In this document: piece by piece, positions 23,141 to 31,782 of the stretch
Position numbering within the stretch: the stretch's first letter is position 1
How the letters are laid out: each line of letters begins with the position of its first letter
NCBI GenBank assembly: GCA_050260415.1
Contig: JBLNCE010000120.1
Location: forward strand, 1 to 50,907
Length of the DNA: 50,907 nt
Direction: 5' to 3'
Source: JBLNCE01 sp050260415
GTDB taxonomy: Bacteria > Bacillota > UBA4882 > JAAYXC01
Translations under genes and position numbers: made by a program
Notes under the pieces: model-generated
Seen by the model: only the letters and a program-made list of their open reading frames with translations
Database searches by the model: none
Told to the model about the DNA's origin: nothing

Positions 23141-26035
23141 ATGTCCAAGGATTATATCCTCGTCAAGGGCGCCCGCGCCCATAATCTCAAGAACATCGAC
23201 CTGGCGATTCCCCGGGACAAGCTGGTGGTCTTCACCGGCCTTTCCGGCTCGGGCAAGTCTTCCCTTGCCTTTGACACCATCTACGCCGAGGGGCAGCGCC
23301 GGTACGTCGAATCCCTCTCCGCCTATGCCCGCCAATTCCTGGGGCAGATGGACAAACCGGACGTGGATTACATCGAGGGCCTCTCACCCGCCATCTCCAT
23401 CGACCAAAAGACCACGAGTCATAATCCCCGTTCGACCGTGGGCACGGTGACGGAGATCTACGACTACCTGCGTTTGCTCTACGCCAGGATCGGGCATCCG
23501 CATTGTCCGCGGTGCGGACGGGAGATCACCCGGCAGACGGCAGAGCAGATCGTGGATCAGGTCCTGAACTTGCCCGACCGGACCAAGGTTCAGATCCTGG
23601 CGCCGGTGGTACGGGGGCGTAAAGGGGAGTATACGAAGCTCCTCGAGGACCTGCGTAAGGAAGGCTACGTCAGGGCGCGGGTGGACGGGGATCTGCGGGA
23701 ACTGTCCGAGGAGATTAACCTTGAGAAATACAAGAAGCATGATATCGAGGTGGTCGTGGACCGCCTGATCGTGCGGCCCGACATCCGCGGCCGTTTGGCC
23801 GATTCGGTCGAGACAGCGCTCAAGCTGGGCAAAGGCTTGGTCCTGGTGGATATCGTCGACGGGGAGCCGGTGCTCTATAGTGAGAACTATGCTTGTCCCG
23901 ATTGCGGGATCAGCATCGATGAATTGGCACCGAGAATGTTTTCATTCAACAATCCCTTCGGTGCCTGCCCCGCCTGCTCGGGACTGGGCATGAAGATGGA
24001 GATCGATCCCGAGGCGGTCTACGACCCGCAACGTTCCATCGCCGCCGGGGGCATCATCGCCTGGGGAACCAGCGTCTGGAATGGAGACGACGAGGGCTAC
24101 ATCCGCCAGATGCTGACCGCCGTCGTGGAACGGATCTCGTTCTCCCTCGAGCGGCCGCTGGGGGAAGCCAGCGCCGAACAGTTGCGGCAGATACTCTTCG
24201 GTCTCGGCTCTGAAACGGTCAGGTTCCGCTATACCAACTTCCAGGGCCGCGAACGCGAGCACGAGACCACCTACGAGGGCGTGGTCAACAATCTGGAGCG
24301 GCGTTACCGGGAGACGCAGTCCGAGTATGTGCGGTCGGAGATCGAGAAGTTTATGCGGATCAAGCCCTGCGTGGCCTGCAACGGCGCCCGGTTACGCCCC
24401 GAGAGCCTGGCCGTGACCGTCGGCGGCCGGAACATTCAAGAGCTGACGGCCCTTACCGTCTCGGAGAGCATGGGTTTTCTGGGCGGCCTGACTTTGACCG
24501 AACGCGAAGCGGCCATCGCGCGCCAGATCTTGAAAGAGATCAACGCCCGCCTGGGATTCCTGGTCAATGTCGGTCTGGACTATCTCACCCTGGACCGTGC
24601 GGCCGGCAGCCTCTCGGGCGGGGAAGCGCAGCGTATCCGCCTGGCCACGCAGATCGGGTCGAGCCTGGTCGGGGTGTTGTATATCCTGGACGAACCCAGC
24701 ATCGGATTGCATCAGCGGGACAACCAGCGGCTGATCGACACCTTGAAAGGCCTTCGCGATCTCGGCAACACCTTGATCGTGGTCGAACATGACGAGGCGA
24801 TGATGCGCCAGGCGGATTTCCTGGTTGACATCGGCCCCGGCGCCGGCGCGCACGGCGGGGAAATCGTGGCCGCCGGAACGATCGAGGAGGTTATGGCCTG
24901 TCGGGAATCGATTACCGGCGACTACCTTGCCGGCCGGAGGTCAATCCCCATACCCGCCCGCCGCCGCGAGACAAATGGCAAGTACCTGGAGATCCAGGGC
25001 GCCGCGGAGCATAACTTGAAGTCGATCGATGTTCGCGTACCGTTGGGAACCTTTACCTGCGTCACCGGTGTCTCCGGTTCCGGCAAGAGCACGCTGGTCA
25101 ACGAGATCATCTACCCCGTCCTCGCCCGGGCCCTGAACCGGGCGCACACACGCGCTGGCAAGCATCGCGGGATCGAGGGCCTCGAATATCTCGACAAAGT
25201 GATCGACATCAACCAATCGCCGATCGGACGCACGCCCAGGTCCAACCCGGCGACCTATACCGGGATCTTTGACCTGGTCCGGGAGGTTTTTGCCCAGGCC
25301 GTCGAGGCCAAAACAAGGGGCTACGGGCCGGGCCGGTTCAGTTTTAACGTCCGCGGCGGACGCTGCGAGGCGTGCAGCGGGGACGGCATCATCAAGATCG
25401 AGATGCACTTCCTGCCGGATGTTTACGTCCCGTGCGAGGTCTGCAAGGGCAAGCGTTACAATCGCGAGACCCTGGAAGTCCGGTACAAGGGGCAGAATAT
25501 CGCGGATGTCCTCGCAATGACGATCGAGGAAGCTCTGGCCTTCTTCGAAAATCTCCCGCGGATCCGACGGAAACTGCAGACCCTCCACGACGTGGGCTTG
25601 GGTTACATGCAACTGGGCCAGCCGGCCACAACCCTCTCCGGAGGCGAGGCGCAACGTGTCAAGCTGGCGACGGAGCTCTCCCGCCGGAGCACGGGGCGTA
25701 CGCTCTACATCCTGGATGAACCGACCACCGGCCTGCACTTCGCGGATACCCAGCGCTTGCTGGAGGTGCTGCAGCGCTTGGTGGACAATGGCGACACCGT
25801 GCTCGTCATCGAGCATAATCTGGATGTCATCAAGAGCGCGGATTACCTGATCGACCTGGGACCCGAGGGCGGGGACCGCGGCGGCCGGGTGATCGCCACC
25901 GGCACGCCTGAAGAAGTAGCCGCCAATCCGGCGTCGTACACGGGGCAATTCCTACGTGAGATCCTGCCGCGAGCGGCAGGTAAGCAAAGGCGCGCGCCGC
26001 AGGCGGTCGAGGTATTGGAAAGGCGTGAGGCGTGA
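23141..26035 (+). CDS. uvrA: Excinuclease ABC subunit UvrA
   Basis: A 964-residue DNA damage sensor of nucleotide excision repair with two ABC ATPase modules. The Walker A motifs are GLSGSGKSSLAF near residue 31 and GVSGSGKSTLVN near 645. Two LSGGEAQR signatures are present. The zinc modules are CPRCG, CPDCG...CPACSG and CEACSGDG...CEVCKG. GGAGG 6 nt upstream decides ATG 23141; the open frame extends upstream through the MITE and should not be used. A LexA box and promoter lie 350-430 nt upstream. Confidence 0.97.
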   Translation: MSKDYILVKGARAHNLKNIDLAIPRDKLVVFTGLSGSGKSSLAFDTIYAEGQRRYVESLSAYARQFLGQMDKPDVDYIEGLSPAISIDQKTTSHNPRSTVGTVTEIYDYLRLLYARIGHPHCPRCGREITRQTAEQIVDQVLNLPDRTKVQILAPVVRGRKGEYTKLLEDLRKEGYVRARVDGDLRELSEEINLEKYKKHDIEVVVDRLIVRPDIRGRLADSVETALKLGKGLVLVDIVDGEPVLYSENYACPDCGISIDELAPRMFSFNNPFGACPACSGLGMKMEIDPEAVYDPQRSIAAGGIIAWGTSVWNGDDEGYIRQMLTAVVERISFSLERPLGEASAEQLRQILFGLGSETVRFRYTNFQGREREHETTYEGVVNNLERRYRETQSEYVRSEIEKFMRIKPCVACNGARLRPESLAVTVGGRNIQELTALTVSESMGFLGGLTLTEREAAIARQILKEINARLGFLVNVGLDYLTLDRAAGSLSGGEAQRIRLATQIGSSLVGVLYILDEPSIGLHQRDNQRLIDTLKGLRDLGNTLIVVEHDEAMMRQADFLVDIGPGAGAHGGEIVAAGTIEEVMACRESITGDYLAGRRSIPIPARRRETNGKYLEIQGAAEHNLKSIDVRVPLGTFTCVTGVSGSGKSTLVNEIIYPVLARALNRAHTRAGKHRGIEGLEYLDKVIDINQSPIGRTPRSNPATYTGIFDLVREVFAQAVEAKTRGYGPGRFSFNVRGGRCEACSGDGIIKIEMHFLPDVYVPCEVCKGKRYNRETLEVRYKGQNIADVLAMTIEEALAFFENLPRIRRKLQTLHDVGLGYMQLGQPATTLSGGEAQRVKLATELSRRSTGRTLYILDEPTTGLHFADTQRLLEVLQRLVDNGDTVLVIEHNLDVIKSADYLIDLGPEGGDRGGRVIATGTPEEVAANPASYTGQFLREILPRAAGKQRRAPQAVEVLERREA

Positions 26036-26088
26036 GGCGTGAGGCGTGAGGCACGAGGTACGAGGCAAAAGGCAAAAGGCAAGAGTGG
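26024..26088 (+). repeat. AGGCGTG/AGGCAAA heptad repeat
   Basis: A run of 7-bp units (AGGCGTG repeated four times, then AGGCACG, AGGTACG, AGGCAAA, AGGCAAA) starts inside the last codons of uvrA and runs past the stop codon. Confidence 0.75.
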
Positions 26089-26173
26089 TAACACGGCATG
26101 GGTTTGGAAGGTCGCCTGCGGGGGCGTGGTTTCCACATCCTCCGGGAAGGTGCCCGCCGACAGAGATAAATCA

Positions 26174-27082
26174 TTAAGACCCGGGTAAGATGCGGCCCGG
26201 GTCTTGGCTTGTCGCCGACAGAGCGGCGGGGGATGGCGTCAAGACCGATAAGAGCATCGCGCCAAAGATTCCGCTCCCGCCGGCGAGCATCTGGATGGTG
26301 AGCGGTTCGCCCCCTAGCAGCACCGCGATCGCCGCGGCGAAGAGAGGTTCGGTCGAGAAGATTATCGCGGTGTCCACCGCGGAAGTATGCCGCTGCGCCA
26401 CGGTCTGGACCAGAAAGGCGAAGGCGGTGGCGGCCAAGCCCAGGTAGCACAGGGCGGCCGTCCCGGTAACGCCTGGGAGGTCGAAACCTTCGCCCAGCAC
26501 GGCATTCATCCCCAGCGCGACGAGGGCGATGGCCGTGAATTGGATCCCGGATAGCGCGACCGGATCGCGGTCCGGGACGAGCAGACCGGTGGCCACGATA
26601 TGAAGGGCGAAGAAGGCCGCGCATCCCAGGGTCAGCAGGTCGCCGCGGCCGAAATGCCAGCCGCCCGGCCGCCAGGAGAGAACGGTCATGCCTGCGGCGG
26701 CAAGGGCGACGCCGAGGATCCGCCGGCGGGTCAGTTTCTGCGTGCCGCAGAGGACCGCAATCAGGGCGACGAAGATTACGTTCAACCCCGTGATGAAGCC
26801 GGAAGTACTGGCCTCGGTATAGCGCAGACCGTAGGTCTGCAACACGAACCCGCCAAGAAGCAGAGAAGAGAGGATCAGACCCGGGCCGAGGCTTTCCCGC
26901 CAGCGCCGAAACGATCTGGGGAAGGCGATGGCCAGGGCAAAGGAGGCCAGTAAGAAACGCCCGCCGATCAAAAGAAAGGGGGGTATGCTCTGAACCGAGT
27001 CGCGGACCACGACGAAGGAACCGCCCCAGATGACACAGACAGCAAGCAGCAAGAGATCGGCGGCGGTGCGCGAGAAGCGCAT
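26174..27082 (-). CDS. EamA/DMT family membrane transporter
   Basis: A 302-residue drug/metabolite transporter with ten predicted membrane helices made of two EamA repeats. It starts LLLLAVCVIWGGSFVVVRDSVQ, typical for the family. The second repeat begins near GDLLTLGCAAFFALHIVATG. The substrate is unknown; family members export amino acids, metabolites or nucleosides. GGGGTGA before the ATG supports the start. The 3' end overlaps a hairpin (AAGACCCGGG/CCCGGGTCTT). Upstream on the same strand lie two structured RNAs with terminators and a LysR regulator, so expression may be controlled by RNA attenuation. Confidence 0.88.
   Translation of the reverse strand: MRFSRTAADLLLLAVCVIWGGSFVVVRDSVQSIPPFLLIGGRFLLASFALAIAFPRSFRRWRESLGPGLILSSLLLGGFVLQTYGLRYTEASTSGFITGLNVIFVALIAVLCGTQKLTRRRILGVALAAAGMTVLSWRPGGWHFGRGDLLTLGCAAFFALHIVATGLLVPDRDPVALSGIQFTAIALVALGMNAVLGEGFDLPGVTGTAALCYLGLAATAFAFLVQTVAQRHTSAVDTAIIFSTEPLFAAAIAVLLGGEPLTIQMLAGGSGIFGAMLLSVLTPSPAALSATSQDPGRILPGS
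26177..26206. terminator. Hairpin at the 3' end of the EamA gene
   Basis: AAGACCCGGG/CCCGGGTCTT pairs around about 10 nt and overlaps the last codons of the transporter gene. It lies between convergent uvrA and EamA. No long T-run is present, so termination strength is uncertain. Confidence 0.5.
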
Positions 27083-27219
27083 GCGGGGTCACCCCGTTGT
27101 TTACAATTAATCCCCTAATCCCCGCCATATTCGCGGTAAACTAAAGAGTTCCTGCTGAGAGCCTTGAGGTCTTTACTCCCCCTTCTCCTCTACTCCCGCT
27201 CTAGATCCTGCTTGAGGAC

Positions 27220-27335
27220 AAAAAACGGACCGGGGCTGGCCGTAGTCACCCATCCGTCTGGATGAGCAGTAGTCGCCAGGCGACTAGCTGGGAGCCGCTT
27301 GCGCGGGCTCGTGACTCGACCGTTCCCCGGTCCAC
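27220..27335 (-). ncRNA. Structured RNA B (paralogue of RNA A), unidentified family
   Basis: Read on the minus strand, a closing helix GGACCGGGG/CCCCGGTCC (27325-27333 with 27227-27235) encloses P2 (AGTCAC/GTGACT). Three hairpins follow: one with a GCAA tetraloop (27292-27310), a 7-bp stem (27270-27286) and CATCC/GGATG (27251-27264). Six U follow the closing helix, so it can also act as a terminator. The linkers ACTGCT and GGTGACT are identical in RNA A just upstream. I do not recognise the family. It ends about 138 nt before the EamA start. Confidence 0.75.
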
Positions 27336-27377
27336 GCTATTATCTTGTCCGCTTTCGTCCGGTCTATGCACAAACGC

Positions 27378-27560
27378 AAAAAAAGAGTACAAGGGCCCTT
27401 GGCCCCTGTACTCCCGGAACATCTATAGAAGAGGTCGGTACGACCAATCGCGATCAGTCACCCGTCACGTGAGGACGAGCAGTAACTGCCACCGCAGTTA
27501 TTGAGAATTGCGTCAACGGCAATCCATGACTTCGTCATCTCGGTTGTACCGACCTCTCGC
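27378..27560 (-). ncRNA. Structured RNA A with own terminator, unidentified family
   Basis: On the minus strand a 16-bp closing helix (27542-27557 with 27430-27445, one G-U pair) encloses P2 (27526-27531 with 27456-27461). Hairpins ATTGC/GCAAT (27507-27523), TAACTGC/GCAGTTA (27483-27500) and CGTC/GACG (27463-27477) follow. A separate terminator comes next: GAGTAC.../...GTACTC stem at 27385-27413 and seven U at 27378-27384. Layout and linkers match RNA B. It starts about 8 nt after the lysR stop codon, so it could be a 3'-UTR product or have its own promoter. Confidence 0.78.
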
Positions 27561-27567
27561 GCTTAGG

Positions 27568-28518
27568 TTACCCAGGGACGCTGGTTTCATGCCTTTGGTG
27601 ATTGGTTTCATCTTGGTAACCCTGGAGTGAGTTTCCATAGAATCCTTCGAGCAGATCTAGGAAGACCGTAAGCGGCGCGGCGGGGAACTGTTCGCGCCGA
27701 AAAACGACATGCGTGGTGCGGGAGGTAGGCGTCAAGCCCACCACCGGTACCACGCGCAGCAGGCCCTGGGAGAGTTCCTGCTCCACCGCGATCTTTGGCA
27801 GGAAGGATAATCCGAGGCCGCTCTGGACCAACTGTTTGATCCCCTCGATGCTGTCGAGTTCCATGACGACGTCGGGCTGGTAACCCGCACGCGTAAAGGA
27901 TTCATCGAGAAAGCGCCGGTATCCGGACCCGCGCGCGAACAGAATCGAAGGCACGAGGGCCAGATCCGCGGGTGTCAGGCTCTCCGCGTGCCCCAATGGG
28001 TGATCTCCCGGTAGGATCATGACGATCTCGTCGCGGTAGAGGGGAATCGACCGGAAGCTGCGGCCCGCGGGCAGCGAGGTCACCATGGCGACATCCAGTT
28101 GGCCTTGTTCCAGGAGATTCAGCAAGACGTGGGATGTGCCCGCGCGGACGATCACCTCGACCCCGGGTTCCCGGCGGCGGTACTCGCGCAGGAGCTTTGG
28201 GAGTCGAAACGTGATGGTGGTATTGCCCGCCCCCAGTATGAGACGCCCGCGCCGTTCCGCCTGAAATTCGGCTAGGGCGGCCCGGCCTCTTTCCGCCAAT
28301 GTCAGCAGGCCCTGCGCATACTCGAGCAAAACTTCCCCGGCGCGGGTCGGGCGGATATCTCGATTGGTCCGATGCAGCAGCGCCACGCCCAATTCCTGTT
28401 CCAGCGCACGGATTTGTTGGCTTACGGCCGGCTGGGTAAGGTGAAGCGCCTGCGCCGCCCGGCTGAAGCTGCCGTCCTGAACGACGCGGGCGAAAATCTT
28501 GAGTTGGTGAAGCTCCAT
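27568..28518 (-). CDS. LysR family transcriptional regulator
   Basis: A 316-residue LysR regulator. The N-terminal winged helix-turn-helix reads MELHQLKIFARVVQDGSFSRAAQALHLTQPAVSQQIRALEQELG. The effector-binding domain (about 90-300) has the two-lobed substrate-binding fold, with LGLSFLPKIAVEQEL near the end. The frame is open for 55 more codons upstream, but the family start fits the ATG at 28518. It is divergent from purA. RNA A, RNA B and the EamA gene follow on the same strand, so the transporter may be its target. The inducer is unknown. Confidence 0.9.
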   Translation of the reverse strand: MELHQLKIFARVVQDGSFSRAAQALHLTQPAVSQQIRALEQELGVALLHRTNRDIRPTRAGEVLLEYAQGLLTLAERGRAALAEFQAERRGRLILGAGNTTITFRLPKLLREYRRREPGVEVIVRAGTSHVLLNLLEQGQLDVAMVTSLPAGRSFRSIPLYRDEIVMILPGDHPLGHAESLTPADLALVPSILFARGSGYRRFLDESFTRAGYQPDVVMELDSIEGIKQLVQSGLGLSFLPKIAVEQELSQGLLRVVPVVGLTPTSRTTHVVFRREQFPAAPLTVFLDLLEGFYGNSLQGYQDETNHQRHETSVPG

Positions 28519-28704
28519 CTGCGCACCGCCATTCCGGCCGGGCGTCGGTGGAGTTCCGCGCCCGGCGATATCCCTTTTTATCATGGCCGGAAAAGTGCCG
28601 GCGGGCAACACGCGGATAAGCCGTTCTCCGCGCTCCATCTGGTCACAATAGGATCGTGCGTGCGCTGCCTCCATAAGACGCACTTATAAGGATGATAAAA
28701 GAGA

Positions 28705-28733
28705 TTGATTAGCATTATGGAGTACCGTATGAT
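28705..28733 (+). promoter_or_regulatory. purA promoter
   Basis: TTGATT (28705-28710), a 17-bp spacer and TATGAT (28728-28733), 64 nt upstream of the purA start codon. Confidence 0.65.
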
Positions 28734-28797
28734 ATGATGGTCCGGGAGTAAGGGCGGTGTATCCCCTGGATGCGGCCGTCCGATGGAGGTGTCCTTG

Positions 28798-30108
28798 ATG
28801 CCGGCTTTGGTTATTGCCGGGATGCAGTGGGGTGACGAGGGCAAGGGCAAGATCATCGATTATCTTGCCGGACAGGCGCAGATGGTCGTGCGTTATCAGG
28901 GCGGGAACAACGCCGGACACTCGGTGGCGGTCGGGAACGAGGAGTTCAAGTTCCATCTCCTGCCGTCGGGCATTCTCTATCCCAACGTGCTCTGTGTGAT
29001 CGGGAACGGCGTCGTGATCGACCCGGCGGTGCTGATCGAGGAGATCGAAACCCTGCGCCAGCGGGGGTTCGCCGTTTCTTCGTTGAGGGTGAGCGATCGG
29101 GCGCACCTCATTCTGCCGTTTCATCCTTTGCTCGACCGGCTGGAGGAGAGCCAGCGGATCGACGACAAGATCGGCACCACCGGCCGCGGCATCGGCCCGG
29201 CCTACGTAGACAAGTACGCCCGCTATGACGCCATCCGTCTCTGCGACCTATTGGACGGTGATTATTTCCGCGCCAAGCTGCCGCGGGTGCTCGAGGCAAA
29301 GAACCGCGTGCTTACGAGGGTTTTTGGTCAAACGCCCCTCGACGGAGACAAAATTCTGGAACAATATCTGGCCTATGCGGAGATCTTGCGCCCCATGGTG
29401 ACCGATACGTCCGTGCTGGCCAACCGGGCGCTGGACAACGGCCACCGCGTGCTCTTCGAGGGAGCGCAAGGGTCCTTGCTTGATATCGATCACGGTACCT
29501 TCCCCTTCGTGAGTTCGTCAAATCCCGGCGCGGGCGGAGTCTCGGCCGGCGCCGGCGTGGGGCCGACCAGGATTAACGGAGTGCTCGGCGTGATCAAGGC
29601 TTATACCACCCGCGTCGGCGAGGGTCCTTTCCCGACCGAGCTGCCGCAGGACGAGGTGGGACGGCTGCGGGACGGTCAAGACGGCCGCGGCCGTGAATAC
29701 GGGACCACGACCGGCCGACCCAGACGCTGCGGATGGTTTGACGCGGTCATCGCCCGCCATTCCGCGCGCATCAACGGTATAACTTCGGTGGCCGTGACCA
29801 AGCTCGACGTCCTCGATTCTTTCCCGGTCATCAAGGTCTGCACGGCCTACCGGTATCGCGGCGAGGAGATGACCGAGTTTCCGGCCAGCCTGCGCGTGCT
29901 CGAGGAATGTGAGCCTATCTACCGGGAATTCCCAGGCTGGCAGCGGGACACGACCCAGGCCAAATCCCTCGGGGAACTTCCCCGCGAGACCCGCGCCTAC
30001 CTCGATTGGATCGCCGAGACCGTTAACGCCCCGCTGGCCATGGTCTCGGTCGGGTGGCGCCGGGAAGAGACGTTGGCGGTGGAGGATGCGTGGAGCGCTA
30101 AAAAGTGA
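28798..30108 (+). CDS. purA: Adenylosuccinate synthetase
   Basis: A 436-residue enzyme that joins IMP and aspartate with GTP to form adenylosuccinate, the first step of AMP synthesis. The GTP-binding loop GMQWGDEGKGKIIDYLA is at the N-terminus. GTTGRGIGPAYVDKYAR follows near residue 125. The later motifs QGSLLDIDHGTFPFVSSSN and TTTGRPRRCGWFD are intact. Length is normal. ATG 28798 follows GGAGGTG by 6 nt. It is a single-gene transcript with its own promoter, divergent from lysR. Confidence 0.97.
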   Translation: MPALVIAGMQWGDEGKGKIIDYLAGQAQMVVRYQGGNNAGHSVAVGNEEFKFHLLPSGILYPNVLCVIGNGVVIDPAVLIEEIETLRQRGFAVSSLRVSDRAHLILPFHPLLDRLEESQRIDDKIGTTGRGIGPAYVDKYARYDAIRLCDLLDGDYFRAKLPRVLEAKNRVLTRVFGQTPLDGDKILEQYLAYAEILRPMVTDTSVLANRALDNGHRVLFEGAQGSLLDIDHGTFPFVSSSNPGAGGVSAGAGVGPTRINGVLGVIKAYTTRVGEGPFPTELPQDEVGRLRDGQDGRGREYGTTTGRPRRCGWFDAVIARHSARINGITSVAVTKLDVLDSFPVIKVCTAYRYRGEEMTEFPASLRVLEECEPIYREFPGWQRDTTQAKSLGELPRETRAYLDWIAETVNAPLAMVSVGWRREETLAVEDAWSAKK

Positions 30109-30186
30109 ACACTCTGGGATGGAGGCCAGTGGAGGAGAGCGGGAGTAGAGGAGAAGAAAAATCAGGAGCATGTGGTGGAGACTCAC

Positions 30187-30251
30187 GCGACCTTTGACTT
30201 TCAACTTCTGACGCGCGACTTTCGACTTTTGACTTTTGCCTTTTGACTCGT
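30187..30251 (+). repeat. GACTTTT-type heptad repeat
   Basis: Units GACTTTC, AACTTCT, GACTTTC, GACTTTT, GACTTTT, GCCTTTT and GACTCGT follow one another with period 7 after purA. A purine-rich unit of similar period (GTGGAGG, GAGTAGA) precedes it at 30128-30157. Confidence 0.65.
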
Positions 30252-30287
30252 GCCCCGTTACTATCACTGACCTTGACGAGGACCGAG

Positions 30288-30316
30288 TTGACACGGGGAC
30301 GGCCTTGTTGTAGAAT
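30288..30316 (+). promoter_or_regulatory. tRNA-Lys promoter
   Basis: TTGACA (30288-30293), a 17-bp spacer and TAGAAT (30311-30316), 30 nt before the tRNA. Confidence 0.85.
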
Positions 30317-30345
30317 TAGATAGCCGGTTTACCGGCGCACTCTTA

Positions 30346-30421
30346 GGGCCACTAGCTCAGTTGGCAGAGCACCTGACTTTTAATCAGGGTGTCGCGCGTT
30401 CGAGTCGCGCGTGGCCCACCA
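30346..30421 (+). tRNA. tRNA-Lys (TTT)
   Basis: A full cloverleaf with acceptor GGGCCAC/GTGGCCC. The anticodon stem CCTGA/TCAGG frames TTT at 30379-30381. The T arm is GCGCG-TTCGAGT-CGCGC, with encoded CCA. A consensus promoter precedes it and a hairpin terminator follows. Confidence 0.96.
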
Positions 30422-30431
30422 GCTTATAAGG

Positions 30432-30466
30432 GGTTTGTGGAGAGGATCCGCAAGCCTCTTTCTTCA
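30432..30466 (+). terminator. Terminator after tRNA-Lys
   Basis: GGTTTGTGGA pairs with TCCGCAAGCC (10 bp with two G-U pairs) around GAGGA, followed by a T-rich tract. Confidence 0.7.
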
Positions 30467-30944
30467 TTTTCCAGCGGGTTTCCCAATGCCGTCGGAAGGC
30501 TGGTTAGGGTGTCAATGGCCAAGAGTTTTGGGGCGAGATTCCAGGACGTAAAAAAACATCCAGCCTGACGAGACTGGATGTCTTCAATGGCCTTTATATA
30601 AGTTAAGGGTGGTCCGGCCCGGCGCAGACCAGCTCATGCCGAATGGCATTATATGCTTATTTTATCTGGTGTCCGGGCGCGGACATCACTAGGACCAGGA
30701 TCGCCAAGCAAGAGACAGAATATACGGAGTTATAATGGTTCGTACGCTGGAAGATCCGTAGGCTCCGTGTCTTTCGCTCGGGCAAGGGCCGAATGGTACC
30801 CGTCTGGCAAGTTGATTGAGCTGATGATATAATGGGGATGGAAACGATGCAAGCTGAACTTGGAAGAGCATGAACAGATTTAGTCGCAGAGGGAAGTTTT
30901 TGGCAGGTGAGATAGGGCATTGCCAATAGAGATGTCAGTTACTT
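30467..30944. other. Intergenic region with an unassigned minus-strand terminator
   Basis: No convincing gene. 30553-30583 is a strong minus-strand terminator (ACATCCAG/CTGGATGT with seven U). On the minus strand it is preceded by several small hairpins between 30610 and 30700 (GGTC..GACC, ATGCC..GGCAT, GTCC..GGAC). An 89-codon minus-strand frame at 30657-30926 has no family features. A TATAAT at 30828-30833 may serve the DUF6338 gene, but its -35 is poor. Confidence 0.5.
30553..30583 (-). terminator. Minus-strand rho-independent terminator without assigned gene
   Basis: An 8-bp stem ACATCCAG/CTGGATGT with a 10-nt loop and seven U on the minus strand. No minus-strand gene lies within 360 nt upstream of it, so it may end a small RNA. 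Confidence 0.7.
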
Positions 30945-31583
30945 ATGATTGCTCTCTTCGCAATCCTTCCCGGCATGGCTGGCTCTGGTATCTACCGGCT
31001 ATTAGTCGGTCTTGATCGAAGAGACGATGGCTGGCAAAAGCTGTTACGTCTACTTGTTTTCAGTGTGAGCGGACTCGCTTTATATATAGTTGCGGCAAGC
31101 GCATGCGGACTGCCTTTTCCCCCTTACTTAACTCACAGTGATTCTCAAGACTTCTTGGAGCTGGGTAGTCTATCCAAACTCGGTCTTGCCTATGGTGGAC
31201 ATGTCTTTGGATCGGCTTTGGTTGGGCTATTCGCTGCAGGTATTGTAAGACTATTAGCGCGTTGGACCCCAATGTCGCCATATCCCGATACTTGGGATGC
31301 TTTTGTAAAGTCATATGCAAAGGAGCATTGGGTAATTATCAGTCTTGTCGATGGAGCGGCATATGCTGGATTAATAAGGGAGGCGGATATTTCCGTCGTT
31401 CAAGAGGAAAGAGACGTGGTGCTGAAGGAGCCAGCGAAGTACGATGATGAAAAAGGACAATATATCGCTTTGAACTATCAATATCTGTTCATACCTGCTG
31501 CTCGAATTGACATGATCGCAGCAGTCCACAATCCTAAGCTAGATAAAGAACGGATCACGAATATTGGGGAATCTATCTTCTGA
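30945..31583 (+). CDS. DUF6338-like membrane-anchored protein
   Basis: A 212-residue protein with two or three membrane helices in the first 105 residues (MIALFAILPGMAGSGIYRLLVG, LLVFSVSGLALYIVAASACG, HVFGSALVGLFAAGIVRLLA). A cytoplasmic beta-rich domain follows, containing EHWVIISLVDGAAYAGLIREAD and ALNYQYLFIPAARIDMIAAV. This layout resembles DUF6338 proteins. Base composition is clearly more AT-rich than its neighbours, suggesting later acquisition. The ribosome binding site is weak. A 42-codon frame follows 15 nt later. Function unknown. Confidence 0.65.
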   Translation: MIALFAILPGMAGSGIYRLLVGLDRRDDGWQKLLRLLVFSVSGLALYIVAASACGLPFPPYLTHSDSQDFLELGSLSKLGLAYGGHVFGSALVGLFAAGIVRLLARWTPMSPYPDTWDAFVKSYAKEHWVIISLVDGAAYAGLIREADISVVQEERDVVLKEPAKYDDEKGQYIALNYQYLFIPAARIDMIAAVHNPKLDKERITNIGESIF

Positions 31584-31598
31584 GTAGGGGGCGAGCCA

Positions 31599-31727
31599 GT
31601 GGACAAAAATCCTAAACCATTACAATTCCTTATGTTGGGTGAAGACATTAGAAAAGGTGCTACCCCTGAGATGGCTCGAGAAAAGCCAGCAGGTCCCGCA
31701 CCTCCGCCACCGTCGAGTAAGAAGTAA
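31599..31727 (+). CDS. Small Pro/Lys-tailed protein, hypothetical
   Basis: A 42-codon frame starting at GTG 31599, with AGGGGGCGAG upstream as a possible ribosome binding site. The protein is MDKNPKPLQFLMLGEDIRKG followed by a segment ending in PAPPPPSSKK. It is 15 nt downstream of the DUF6338-like gene and shares its low GC, so the two probably form one unit. It is not a recognised family and has no membrane segment. Confidence 0.5.
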   Translation: MDKNPKPLQFLMLGEDIRKGATPEMAREKPAGPAPPPPSSKK

Positions 31728-31782
31728 GCACACCACAACAGCATGATTTCAGCATATTCGTCAACGATTGGTCGATTGAACC

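Noticed and set aside
27378..27560. 6S RNA, tmRNA, SRP RNA or T box as identity of RNA A
   Set aside because: The branched layout does not match the rod-like 6S RNA. There is no tag frame with an alanine acceptor, no SRP apical-loop motif, and no T-box sequence with a specifier loop.
30657..30926. An 89-codon minus-strand frame ending shortly before the unassigned terminator
   Set aside because: No ribosome binding site and no family resemblance; the terminator more likely belongs to a small RNA or an extinct gene.
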